Assembly (NCBI GenBank): GCA_016719645.1
Contig: JADJYS010000037.1
Coordinates: 1-64,000, forward strand
DNA length: 64,000 nucleotides
Reading direction: 5' to 3'
Source of the DNA: a bacterium
Lineage (GTDB): Bacteria > Krumholzibacteriota > Krumholzibacteriia > LZORAL124-64-63
Shown: positions 35,890-43,768 of the stretch, in pieces
How positions within the stretch are numbered: position 1 is the first letter of the stretch
Layout of the letters: each line of letters starts with the position of its first letter
Position numbers and translations under genes: made by a program
The notes under the pieces: generated by a model
Told to the model about the DNA's origin: nothing
What the model saw: only the letters and a program-made list of their open reading frames with translations
The model's database searches: none

Positions 35890-37254
35890 CTAGGCGAGCC
35901 CGCCGCCCAACCTGACATCCAGATCTTCGGGCGCCAGGAACCGGAACGCCCTTCCCGATTTCGCCTGCACGAACAACCCGGCGTCCGCCACGCCCAGCAG
36001 GTCGGAGCGGGCGGTGCCGTAGCTCACGTTGTGGTATCCGGCATGTTCCTGGATCGAGTACACGGCTCCCGGGTGGTCCAGGCCGTGGCGGACCAGCGCC
36101 AGCTGCCGGTGGTTGAGCCCGAGCTTCGAAGCAGTCGACGACCTCAGGATCTCCAGGCTGCGCCGCCGCTCATCCATCTTGCTGTCGAGGTAGGCGTGCA
36201 GGTCGTCGATGGCGTGCAGGATGATCCGCATCTGGTGCAGAAGGAAATAGGTGGCGTCGTTGTCGTCCGTCTCCGTGTAGAGGAAGGCCCGGTTGTAGGC
36301 GCTCCACGCCCGCAGCAGCAGTCGCGAGATGGAGACGTATTCCATGAGCCAGTAGCCTCTTCTGGCCATGGACCAATAGAACAGGGCGCGGGCGGTGCGG
36401 CCGTTGCCGTCGATGAAGGGGTGGTCGTAGGCCAGCCAGAAATGCAGCAGGATCGAGCGGGCGACCGGGTGGATGAAGGGCGAGTCCGAGACGTCGTTGG
36501 CGAATTCGCACAACGCTTGGAGACGATCGGGCAGTTCGGCTGCCGGCGGCGGCGCGTGCAAGGTCCTGCCTTCCATGTCCTGGACCACGATCTCTTCGTC
36601 GTCGCGGCGGAACCGGCCGGCGGCGGCGGGATCGGCCAGGGTGCCGTCGGTCAGGATGCCGTGAAGTTCGCGGACGAGGTCGGGCGTCAGGTCCACGCGG
36701 CTGGTCCGCTCGGCGATGAAGCGCATGCCGAGGTGGTTGTTCACGATCATCCGCTCGCCCCTGTCCCGCGGTTCCCGCTGCTCGCGCAGCATGTGCTTGG
36801 CGACCTTCCGCGTCGTCGCGGCGCCTTCGAGCTGGCTGGACGTGATGGGCTCTTCCAGCAAGGAGCGGAGCAGGTAGCCGTGCCGCTCCTTGTCGGCGGG
36901 GAGGGGGGCGGCGGCTTCGATCGATCCCGAAGCGCGACGATCGATCCCGTGGACCATCTGCTGGGCGATGTCGGGCATGGCGAAGGTGAAAGGACGACCT
37001 CGCGCATCGCGCAGAGGAATGGGGCGGGACAGCGCCCTGCGGGCCAGCTTGATCGAAAGCCACCATTGCTCGTGGTCGAGGCCGTCGGGAGGGGTGAGCT
37101 GCCGCAGCTTGTCCCAGTGTCGGTAGCGTCCGCCCGGAGCAGCTTCCTTCTGTCTGTCGAAGACGCGCGTCAGCGCGTCGGTACGCCCGGGGGCGCGGTT
37201 CAGCAACCCATCCAGGATCGTGTCCGCATCCGGCGGTGTCATGGGGATCTTCAT
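35890..37254 (-). CDS. Fic-domain AMPylase-like protein with N-terminal inhibitory helix
   Basis: A 454-residue intact protein. The core motif HPFIDGNGRTAR (residues 278-289, catalytic H278) matches HxFxxGNGRxxR, used to transfer AMP or other nucleotides to Ser/Thr/Tyr of targets. An inhibitory helix SSQLEGA (139-145, E143) lies N-terminal to the Fic core, so this is a class II Fic protein, self-restrained until activated. Residues 400-454 resemble a winged-helix (GVADAGLFVQAKSGRAFRFL), making it a possible DNA-binding regulator. The gene ends six bases from the GGT stop on the opposite strand. Its start sits next to a perfect palindrome at 37265-37301. Confidence 0.9.
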   Translation of the reverse strand: MKIPMTPPDADTILDGLLNRAPGRTDALTRVFDRQKEAAPGGRYRHWDKLRQLTPPDGLDHEQWWLSIKLARRALSRPIPLRDARGRPFTFAMPDIAQQMVHGIDRRASGSIEAAAPLPADKERHGYLLRSLLEEPITSSQLEGAATTRKVAKHMLREQREPRDRGERMIVNNHLGMRFIAERTSRVDLTPDLVRELHGILTDGTLADPAAAGRFRRDDEEIVVQDMEGRTLHAPPPAAELPDRLQALCEFANDVSDSPFIHPVARSILLHFWLAYDHPFIDGNGRTARALFYWSMARRGYWLMEYVSISRLLLRAWSAYNRAFLYTETDDNDATYFLLHQMRIILHAIDDLHAYLDSKMDERRRSLEILRSSTASKLGLNHRQLALVRHGLDHPGAVYSIQEHAGYHNVSYGTARSDLLGVADAGLFVQAKSGRAFRFLAPEDLDVRLGGGLA

Positions 37255-37264
37255 GGGGGACCTC

Positions 37265-37301
37265 CAGGAACTATCAATTTGATCAACATTGATAGTTCCT
37301 G
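37265..37301 (-). promoter_or_regulatory. Perfect 14-bp inverted repeat, probable fic operator
   Basis: Arms caggaactatcaat (37265-37278) and attgatagttcctg (37288-37301) are perfectly complementary around a nine-base centre. It lies 11 bases upstream of the fic start, overlapping where the ribosome site and +1 region should be, so a bound repressor would block fic. The fic C-terminal winged-helix is the obvious candidate. An AT-rich palindrome (aattattaataatt, around 37336-37350) lies just upstream. Confidence 0.7.
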
Positions 37302-37406
37302 AAACTCGCGGCCTGGCGGGGTGGCGTCAAGCATCAATTATTAATAATTATCAAATTAATAGTTTAGCCCGATTGCCGGTCTTCCGGGGGTTTAGGCGGC
37401 CAGAAC

Positions 37407-37441
37407 CAAAGAAAAGGCCGCCCCCCCGCAGGATGGCGGCC
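37407..37441 (-). terminator. Intrinsic terminator of the WGxVK-tailed gene
   Basis: On the minus strand ggccgcc and ggcggcc (37416-37422 and 37435-37441) form a 7-bp GC stem with a 12-base loop, followed by TTTTCTTT (complement of 37408-37415). It is 21 bases beyond the stop of the 37462-38235 gene, as expected for Rho-independent termination. Confidence 0.72.
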
Positions 37442-37461
37442 CTGTCTGAGATCACCCCATA

Positions 37462-38235
37462 TCAACGATAGATCGTTTTGACCGCCCCCCAGGTCTTCGC
37501 CTCGTTGGCGACGGTGCCCGGGATGCCGCACTGCATGCGGATCGTCCCGGTCGTGCTGCCGGACATGCCGCCGAGGGGGCCGCCCGGACTGCCGACGAAG
37601 TCGATCCGGTAGGTGATGTCGAAGAAGCTGTCGACGGCCCAGCCGCCGCCACCCCCGCCGCCGCCCCCGACCATGGTGAGCGTGGTGTGGCCGGGGCTGG
37701 GCATGCCGAAGCCGCCGCCCGCGGTGATCCGCAGCAGGTCGAAGTCGGGATCGCCGGGCGGCAGCTGCCCCTGCATCAGGTACAGGTCATGCGGGAACGA
37801 CTGCACGGGTTCTCCGGGCAGGCGCGGTCCCGCGTGGCACTCGTAGAAGATGTCGAAGAACGCCGGGCGGAAGTAGCCGGCGAGCATGCCCGCCCCCGTC
37901 ATTTCCATGTGGATCGGGGCGTGGAACTGCTCGATCTCCCCGCCGAGCGTGCCGCCGGCCTGGTACGTGATGTCGAAGAACGAGTCGATGATCGCTTCGA
38001 TCCCGATCGTCGTGCCGGGCGGCAGGCCGTCGATGATCATCATCGGCTGCAGCGTCACGTAGCCGCACGGGTTGGGCGGGTAGTCGATCGTGCCGGCGCC
38101 GTTGTCGGGCACGACGCACTGCGCGGGCGGGAAGGCGGCGGCGGGAGAGGCCAGCAGGACCGCGGCGACGGCAAGCGCCAGCGCGGCCCCCGCGCCGGCG
38201 GGCGGCGATCTGCGAGACTTCGTTACCCTCATCAT
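37462..38235 (-). CDS. Secreted protein with C-terminal WGxVK tail
   Basis: About 257 residues. I use the ATG at 38235 (MMRVTKSRRSPP), where a signal peptide begins (ALALAVAAVLLASPAAA), not the longer frame to 38400 that lacks a signal. The mature part holds two copies of a segment SFFDITY..(D/Q)...G (IDSFFDITYQAGGTLGGEIE and AVDSFFDITYRIDFVGSPGG) and a nine-glycine run between them, suggesting an internal duplication. Four or more cysteines could form disulfides. It ends NEAKTWGAVKTIYR. A terminator follows at 37407-37441. Confidence 0.78.
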   Translation of the reverse strand: MMRVTKSRRSPPAGAGAALALAVAAVLLASPAAAFPPAQCVVPDNGAGTIDYPPNPCGYVTLQPMMIIDGLPPGTTIGIEAIIDSFFDITYQAGGTLGGEIEQFHAPIHMEMTGAGMLAGYFRPAFFDIFYECHAGPRLPGEPVQSFPHDLYLMQGQLPPGDPDFDLLRITAGGGFGMPSPGHTTLTMVGGGGGGGGGWAVDSFFDITYRIDFVGSPGGPLGGMSGSTTGTIRMQCGIPGTVANEAKTWGAVKTIYR

Positions 38236-38452
38236 GGTGGACCCCCGATTCGTGGTGTGGCGGGGGCGGCGCAACGACGCCGCACCCATCACCGGCGAAC
38301 CGGACGTCCTTGTCGGGCGATGGTCGCCGGCAACATGGACGATTCTAGTCCCAATTGCAGGGCGACCGTCAACGGTGTTAATTTGATACCGATACGGCAT
38401 TTACCCCAGGATCAGTGGGGAGCTCAATCCGGCCCAAGGCGGCCGTAGGCGG

Positions 38453-39967
38453 TCATTTCAGCATGACGATCCGCTGCGTCTGGCTCGCGCCCGCGGTCGC
38501 CAACCGGACGAAATAGACGCCGCTGGCCGCCGTCGCGCCGTCGTCGCTGCTCCCGTCCCAAACCGCCAGGTGCTCGCCCTTCTCCAGGACGTCGCGTCGC
38601 AGCGTGGCCACGCGCCGCCCGGCCAGATCGTGGATGCTCAGGTCGATCGGGCCGCCATCGCCCAGCGTGAAACGGATGCTGGTCGCGGGATTGAATGGAT
38701 TCGGTTCGGCCGGATGCAGGCGGGTGGTTCCCGTCACCGATGGTGCGGCCGTCGCCGTCCCCACGCTGAAGAGGTGCTCGACAGTCTGGCCCTGGTAGGT
38801 GACGCGGAACTTCCAGACACCGTCGTCGCCGAACGGCAGGTACCAGCTCCAGTACCACCACGATGCCGCGTAGTGGGGGACGTTCAGCCACGCGGTCCAT
38901 TCCTGCCAGACCGAGCCGTCCGGCTTCAGCAACTGATAGGTGCTGATCTGGTTCTGCAGCTGATCGCGGTAGTAGGTGGCGAAGTAGACTAGATCGCCGG
39001 CCTGGTAGTGGATCTGCTCGTTGGTGATTTCGGTGTTCGGGCAGCTCGGCCACACGGGCGGCGCCGAGTGTGTGCGCAGGGCGTTGATCGCCGGGTCGTA
39101 GTAGGGGCGCTGCTCGGCCCACCAGCCGTCTGCATTCAGCGAGTTGCAGGGGCCGCTCCAGGGATCGACGAGCTGGCCGAGGTTGTCGTACAGCTCGAAG
39201 TGCAGGTGCGGGCCGGTGCTGTTGCCGCTGCTGCCCACGACGCCCAGGTACTCGCCCGCGGCCACCGAGGCGCCGACGTTCTTGGGGGTGGTCGACCCGC
39301 TCTTCATGTGCCCGTACCAGGCGGTCGATCCGTCGGCGTGCTGCACGTAGACGGCGTTCCACTGGCCGCCGCCGAAGCCGCAGTTGTGGTCGGCATAGCC
39401 GTCGTACTTGCCGACGATCACGCCGGGGGCTGCAGCGACGACCTCGACGTCGTCGTTGGCCATCTTCAGCCAGGAGAACGGCCAGGTGAAGATGTCGGTC
39501 CCCGCGTGGTTGTAGCCGCCGGACAGGTCGTAGGTGCGCGTGCCGCAGTTGTAGTCCAGCAGGTGGTTCGGGTAGGTCGCGTCCTGGTCCACGAAGTTCG
39601 AGATGCCGTGGTAGCCGGGGTCGTCGAGGTGGGCGGCGGCGCGCAGCGGCCACTGCAGGAGCACGCCGGCTTCTTTGTCCGCCGTTTCCGGCAGGAGCCC
39701 GCGCGCGCGCAGGTCCGCGACGTTCGCGGCCAGCTGGGCCTCGATCTCGGCGTGCTGCTCGGGCGTGACGCAGGGCACGTCACGGTCGACTTCCCAGTAG
39801 CCGTGCGCCGCGGCGAGCGGCGGGTCGGCCGGCGGTTGCCCGAGGCCGGCGGCGGGAACACCCGACACCTCGACGACGCGCGCCGGAGACGCCGGCGCCC
39901 AGCAGAGGGAGAGCAGGGCGAGGGTCAGCGGGAGCAGGAGCGGTCTGCGATCGGAGCGGTGGGCCAT
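38453..39967 (-). CDS. Secreted M23 metallopeptidase with FlgD-like C-terminal domain
   Basis: A 504-residue intact protein with a signal peptide (LLLPLTLALLSLCWAPASPA). The zinc peptidase core has the M23 signature YNHAGTDIF (first His and Asp ligands), AVYVQHADGSTAWYGHMKSG and GPHLHFEL (H-x-H). Family enzymes hydrolyse peptidoglycan cross-bridges or other glycine-rich peptides. The C-terminal 90 residues carry EPNPFNPATSIRFTLGDGGP plus IHDLAGRRVATL and end QRIVMLK, a FlgD-Ig/T9SS-like sorting domain. It is exported and probably anchored or released from the cell surface by that domain. Confidence 0.88.
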   Translation of the reverse strand: MAHRSDRRPLLLPLTLALLSLCWAPASPARVVEVSGVPAAGLGQPPADPPLAAAHGYWEVDRDVPCVTPEQHAEIEAQLAANVADLRARGLLPETADKEAGVLLQWPLRAAAHLDDPGYHGISNFVDQDATYPNHLLDYNCGTRTYDLSGGYNHAGTDIFTWPFSWLKMANDDVEVVAAAPGVIVGKYDGYADHNCGFGGGQWNAVYVQHADGSTAWYGHMKSGSTTPKNVGASVAAGEYLGVVGSSGNSTGPHLHFELYDNLGQLVDPWSGPCNSLNADGWWAEQRPYYDPAINALRTHSAPPVWPSCPNTEITNEQIHYQAGDLVYFATYYRDQLQNQISTYQLLKPDGSVWQEWTAWLNVPHYAASWWYWSWYLPFGDDGVWKFRVTYQGQTVEHLFSVGTATAAPSVTGTTRLHPAEPNPFNPATSIRFTLGDGGPIDLSIHDLAGRRVATLRRDVLEKGEHLAVWDGSSDDGATAASGVYFVRLATAGASQTQRIVMLK

Positions 39968-40302
39968 GGCGAGCTTCCTTCGTGGCGGCGTACGGGCACC
40001 GGGCTGCCGTGAATGAGGTCTGATTATGTCCTAATTCTCGCGGATTGACAAGGGGGAGGATGTCCGCGCTGCGGGCGCCGTGCTGCAAAATTGAAAGTCG
40101 GAGTTTCAATTTTACCGCAGGGCGGCACGACCGACGCCCATAACCGAACTCGCCGGCGCCGATGACCGCTTGCCAGCCGCGTGACGATTGCGGAGAATGA
40201 CAGGGATTCCGAACCAGCCTGCAGATCGCCCACTCGTCTTCCGATCGACCGCGACCCGCCCCTCGGGTCGAGCGACTTCGGCCGCGAACGAAAGAGGGTG
40301 GC
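39968..40302. promoter_or_regulatory. Divergent intergenic region with 10-bp inverted repeat
   Basis: Between the minus-strand M23 gene and the plus-strand SpoIIAA-like gene. The only striking structure is aaaattgaaa (40087-40096) and tttcaatttt (40104-40113), perfectly complementary with a seven-base loop, in an otherwise GC-rich stretch. It could be a dimeric repressor site or a bidirectional terminator; it is not followed by a T run on either strand, so an operator is more likely. Confidence 0.5.
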
Positions 40303-40674
40303 ATGTCCAGGTCCGTCAATCTGCTTCCCGAGCATCCCATCGTCGAGACCCGCTACTGCGGCGCGGTGTCGCCGGAATCACTGGCGCTGCTGGTCCGCGA
40401 AACGATCATGATCTGCCGCGCCAAAGGCGTGACCCGGCTGCTGGCCGACTGCTCGGAACTCGAGGGCGGGCACTCGGTCGTGGACCTGTACGCGACGGTC
40501 GAGACCTTTCTGGCGAACGATCCCGGCGGCACCGTCAGGGAAGCGGTCCTGTTGCCGAAGGGGCACGCGGCGTTCGAGGCGGTCCGGTTCTGGGAGAACG
40601 CCTGCCGCAACCGCGGCCTCTGCGTCCAACTCTTCGATGATCGCGAGCGGGCGATCGCGTGGCTGATGGAATGA
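40303..40674 (+). CDS. SpoIIAA-like/STAS-fold protein
   Basis: A 123-residue intact protein. The pattern VETRYCGAVSPESLALLVRE then GVTRLLADCSELEGG, and later AVLLPKGHAAFEAVRFWENA, matches the SpoIIAA-like superfamily (SpoIIAA/STAS fold) of small bacterial proteins. These often act as lipid- or partner-binding modules, or as anti-anti-sigma-like regulators. No phosphorylatable serine is obvious. It may be co-regulated with the response-regulator gene at 40787, but 112 bases separate them. Confidence 0.65.
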   Translation: MSRSVNLLPEHPIVETRYCGAVSPESLALLVRETIMICRAKGVTRLLADCSELEGGHSVVDLYATVETFLANDPGGTVREAVLLPKGHAAFEAVRFWENACRNRGLCVQLFDDRERAIAWLME

Positions 40675-40786
40675 CGGGCCTGGCGCCGGCGGCCGCCGCG
40701 CAGGATCGCCGCTCCCCGCGCGTTGGGATCGCTGCCCGGCGGACGGCGCCGCACCCCACCGCGCCGCCCCGGGCAGGGAGCGGCGG

Positions 40787-41473
40787 ATGCCCAGCCTCGA
40801 CGTGACCCTCGTGATCGATCGGCCCGATGCCGCGGCGGAACTGTGCGCGGGCCTGCGGCGGCAGGGCTGCCGGGTCGAGACGGTGGTCCGCGACCACATC
40901 CCCCCCGCGAACCTGGCGGCCTCTTCTTCCTCCCTCGTGGTGGTGAACATCGAACCCCGCGCCGCGGGCGCCCTGGCCTGGTGCCGCGACGTGCGCGCGG
41001 CGCGTCCCGACAGCCGGATCTGCGCCCTCTTCGAGGAGGCGGACGAGACGGCGCAGGTCGTCGCCCTGGAGACGGGCGCCGACACGGTCCTGGTCCGCCC
41101 CTTCAGCGAGCGCCTGCTGCTGGCGCACCTGCACGCGCTGGCCCGCGGCCGACCCCGCCGGCCCGGTCGGCACGACTCGGGCGCGCTGGTCGTGGACGAA
41201 GGCGCCCGTTCGGCGAAGCTGGCGGGACGGGCCCTCGATCTGACGGACACGGAGTTCGAATTGCTGCTCCTGCTGGCCGGGCGACCGGGACAGGTGGTGG
41301 ACCGCGAGACCATCAAGCGCGAGATCCGCGGCCTGCCCTTCGACAGCCGCGACCGCTCCATCGACCTGTGCGTGGTGCGCCTGCGGCGCAAGCTCGGCGA
41401 CGACGCCCTGAATCCCCGCTACATCAAATCGGTGCGCGGGCAGGGCTACCTGCTGATCGCGCCGACCTCCTGA
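40787..41473 (+). CDS. OmpR-type regulator with degenerate receiver
   Basis: A 228-residue intact protein. Residues 125-228 form a winged-helix output domain (FELLLLLAGRPGQVVDRETI, VRLRRKLGDDALNPRYIKSV and RGQGYLL), typical of OmpR/PhoB. The receiver domain (1-115) retains the fold (LDVTLVIDRPDAAAELCAGL) but the phospho-acceptor Asp is replaced: the strand reads SLVVVNIEP with N54. The usual Lys-Pro is Arg-Pro (VRPF, R104). It therefore probably does not accept phosphate and works constitutively or by other partners. No kinase is adjacent. ATG 40787 lies after gggagcgg. Confidence 0.82.
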   Translation: MPSLDVTLVIDRPDAAAELCAGLRRQGCRVETVVRDHIPPANLAASSSSLVVVNIEPRAAGALAWCRDVRAARPDSRICALFEEADETAQVVALETGADTVLVRPFSERLLLAHLHALARGRPRRPGRHDSGALVVDEGARSAKLAGRALDLTDTEFELLLLLAGRPGQVVDRETIKREIRGLPFDSRDRSIDLCVVRLRRKLGDDALNPRYIKSVRGQGYLLIAPTS

Positions 41474-41617
41474 TACACGATCGCCACAGTCCAGGGAACG
41501 GCGGTTGCACCTTCGCGCCCCGCCGATACACGGCGATACGAACGGCGCGGCCGGGAATGCGCCCGACCCCGCGTTCGGGACCGGCACGGGTGCCGGACGT
41601 GATCAAGGAGGTCCCAC

Positions 41618-42019
41618 GTGATTTCTTCCATCGGCAGCACCAACACCACCGCGGCGGTCGCGATGACGCCGCCGAAGCGACCGTCGCCCGAGGAGATGTT
41701 CGCGGAGCTCGACACCGACGCTTCGGGAACCCTCGACGAGACCGAACTGCAGGCCATGATCGACCGCATGTCCGGGAAGATGGACGCCGAGGCGCCGTCC
41801 GCTTCGGAGATGATGTCCCGGCTCGACACCGACGGCGACGGCGCGGTCAACGCCGCCGAGCTGGAGGCCGGCCGGCCGCAGGGTCCTCCTCCCGGCGCCG
41901 GCGGTCCGCCGCCCGCGCAGGAGGAAGCGTCCCTGCTGTCGGAGCAGCTGCTCGAGCTGTACTCGTCGAGCGACGAGGAGAAGGCCACCCTGCTGCAGTA
42001 CGCGGGCGTGCTCGCCTGA
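41618..42019 (+). CDS. EF-hand calcium-binding protein
   Basis: A 133-residue intact protein from GTG 41618 (aaggagg six bases upstream). Two canonical EF-hand loops are present: DTDASGTLDETE (about residues 32-43) and DTDGDGAVNAAE (about 69-80), separated by 25 residues as in a paired EF-hand. The remainder is low-complexity (Pro/Gly/Ala) and a helical C-terminus (LLSEQLLELYSSSDEEKATL). No signal peptide or anchor. Probably a cytoplasmic calcium-binding regulator; the target is unknown. Confidence 0.88.
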   Translation: MISSIGSTNTTAAVAMTPPKRPSPEEMFAELDTDASGTLDETELQAMIDRMSGKMDAEAPSASEMMSRLDTDGDGAVNAAELEAGRPQGPPPGAGGPPPAQEEASLLSEQLLELYSSSDEEKATLLQYAGVLA

Positions 42020-42067
42020 CCATGGAGGGCCGGGGCGCGGGCCCCGGCCCGCTCCGCCGGAGTTCAG

Positions 42068-42152
42068 TATAATATCACCGAAAGGGTATAATAATATATC
42101 ACATCCAGGATTTAGCGTCGAACTTATGGGTAAATTAGATATTTTATACCCT
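42068..42152 (+). promoter_or_regulatory. hipBST promoter region with paired operators
   Basis: The AT-rich 42061-42241 stretch is unlike its surroundings. Tataat occurs at 42068-42073 and 42087-42092. agggtataa (42083-42091) is an exact inverted repeat of ttataccct (42144-42152). A -10 box lying inside one arm means a repressor (HipB) on the arms would shut the promoter, the autoregulation expected for this type of operon. Confidence 0.6.
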
Positions 42153-42241
42153 ATTGGGGTTATTTTTGCTTGACGGCTGGCGTGGTGTTGCGGAAGATGC
42201 CGTTGTGTTGATAGAAAATATACCCGATCAGGGCGAATGCC

Positions 42242-42436
42242 ATGGAACTATCGGCAGAAATCACGCGGTTGCGCAAGGCTGCCGGCCTGACACAGGTCGA
42301 ACTGGCGGCGCGAGCGGGAGTGGGCCTGCGGTTCGTCCGTGAACTGGAGCAGGGCAAACCCACCGTCCGTCTCGACAAGGTGAAGCAGGTGCTCGACCTG
42401 CTCGGCCACGAACTTCACGTCAGGCCCAAGTCTTGA
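42242..42436 (+). CDS. hipB: HipB-type antitoxin/repressor
   Basis: A 64-residue helix-turn-helix protein of the Cro/C1 and HipB type: LRKAAGLTQVELAARAGVGL, then RFVRELEQGKPTVRLDKVKQ and VLDLLGHELHV. It overlaps the next gene by one base (TGATG), so translation is coupled. It is the DNA-binding member of the three-gene operon that I call hipBST. Shorter than E. coli HipB (88 residues), but the HTH core is complete. Confidence 0.88.
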   Translation: MELSAEITRLRKAAGLTQVELAARAGVGLRFVRELEQGKPTVRLDKVKQVLDLLGHELHVRPKS

Positions 42437-42762
42437 TGCGCCGGGGGGGCGTCTACTACCGGGACCGGCAGGCGGGCGTGCTCACCGAACTGGATTCGGG
42501 CACCTACCGGTTCGTCTACGATCCGGCCTACCTGGCCGACGGCCCGGCCGTCTCGGTGACGCTGCCGCTGCGGCCGGAACCGTACGAGTCGCCGGCGCTG
42601 TTCCCGTTCTTCGCCGGGCTGGTTCCCGAAGGATGGTACCTGCGCATCGTCGCGCGCACGATCAAGGTGGACGAGCGCGACACCTTCGGATTGTTGCTGA
42701 GCACCTGCGCCGACTGCATCGGAGCGGTCGGCGTGCGGAAGGCGGCCGATGACGCCGATTGA
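42436..42762 (+). CDS. hipS: HipS-type antitoxin (N-terminal HipA subdomain)
   Basis: A 108-residue protein corresponding only to the N-subdomain 1 of HipA: GVYYRDRQAGVLTELDSGTY, then FFAGLVPEGWYLRIVARTIK and DTFGLLLSTCADCIGAVGV. It carries no kinase residues. It begins at ATG 42436 on the hipB stop and overlaps hipT by 14 bases. In the hipBST systems of E. coli O127 this small protein is the antitoxin that blocks the kinase, while HipB alone is the repressor. The same split gene order supports that role here. I cannot exclude that the split arose by frameshift of a single hipA, but the overlap arrangement looks deliberate. Confidence 0.78.
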   Translation: MRRGGVYYRDRQAGVLTELDSGTYRFVYDPAYLADGPAVSVTLPLRPEPYESPALFPFFAGLVPEGWYLRIVARTIKVDERDTFGLLLSTCADCIGAVGVRKAADDAD

Positions 42763-43639
42763 CTACGACGGCAAGACGCTCCGCAAGATGTTCGGCAAGC
42801 CCATCCGGCCGACCATTCCCATCAAGTCGGGCGAGATCGCCGGCGAGGCGCAGAAGATGGCCGGGGGGCTCAGCATCTCCGGCGTCCAGCCGAAGCTGTC
42901 CTTGCGCCTCGACGGCGGACAGCTCGTTCCCGTTGCGCGCGGCGGCCGGTTCATCCTGAAGCCGCAGACGCCGGCCTTCCGCGAACTGCCGCAGAACGAA
43001 TACCTGTGCATGCGGATGGGGCGCAGGTTCGGACTGCACACGGCGCCCTGCCTGCTGCTGGAACTGGCCGACGGAGAACCGGCGTACCTGGTGAAGCGGT
43101 TCGACCGAATCGCAAAGGGCCGGCGTGTCGAAAAGCTCGCTTGCGAGGACATGCACCAGATCCTCGGCGGTCCCGACAAGTACGCCGGCAGCCACGAGCA
43201 GATCGCCCGCGTCATCGATGAGTACTGCACGTTCGCTCCGCTCGAATGCCAGCGGCTCTTCGAGCTGACGATCTTCAACTTCGCCGTCGGCAACGGCGAC
43301 GCCCACCGCAAGAACTTCTCGTTGCTGACCGGCGAAGACGGCACCGTCGCGCTCAGCCCGGCCTACGACCTGGTGTCGTCGCGCCTGGTGATTCCGGGCG
43401 AGCAGGAGGAACTCGCGCTCACGGTCGGCGGCAGGAGGAGTCGATTGCGGCGGGAAGATTTCCTGGCCCTTGCTGGGCGGCTGGGGATCGCGCCGGAATA
43501 CGCCGTGCGCAAGCTCGACGAGTTGGTGGCGTTGCGCAACGAGTACCAGGGGATGATCGCCGGTTCGGAGCTGAGCGCTGATCTGCGGGTTCGTCTGGCG
43601 GAGATCGTCGGAGAGCGGCTGGATCGGTTGGGATCGTGA
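42749..43639 (+). CDS. hipT: HipT-type Ser/Thr kinase toxin
   Basis: A 296-residue kinase of the HipA fold without the N-terminal subdomain. The phosphorylatable loop is GLSISGVQPKLSLRL, with S42 and S44 forming an S-I-S motif as in E. coli HipT. The catalytic loop is GNGDAHRKN (D184), followed 23 residues later by the metal Asp in YDLVSSR (D207), the same spacing as the E. coli pair. These kinases phosphorylate aminoacyl-tRNA synthetases and cause growth arrest or persistence. It is the last gene of the operon. The target here is unknown. Confidence 0.85.
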   Translation: MTPIDYDGKTLRKMFGKPIRPTIPIKSGEIAGEAQKMAGGLSISGVQPKLSLRLDGGQLVPVARGGRFILKPQTPAFRELPQNEYLCMRMGRRFGLHTAPCLLLELADGEPAYLVKRFDRIAKGRRVEKLACEDMHQILGGPDKYAGSHEQIARVIDEYCTFAPLECQRLFELTIFNFAVGNGDAHRKNFSLLTGEDGTVALSPAYDLVSSRLVIPGEQEELALTVGGRRSRLRREDFLALAGRLGIAPEYAVRKLDELVALRNEYQGMIAGSELSADLRVRLAEIVGERLDRLGS

Positions 43640-43691
43640 ACCGGAGGCGCGTAGCCTGCAGCGACCCGCCGCCGGCCGGATATGAATCCCG

Positions 43692-43720
43692 TTGAGCAAT
43701 CATGACTTCAGTGATATGAA
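43692..43720 (+). promoter_or_regulatory. Candidate sigma-70 promoter
   Basis: ttgagc (43692-43697), 17 bases, then tatgaa (43715-43720), four of six consensus bases in each hexamer. It lies 49 bases before the start of the next gene. Confidence 0.35.
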
Positions 43721-43768
43721 GATGCGTGTTCATTATATCGATGGTCCATCGTGGAAGGAGCTGCGGTC

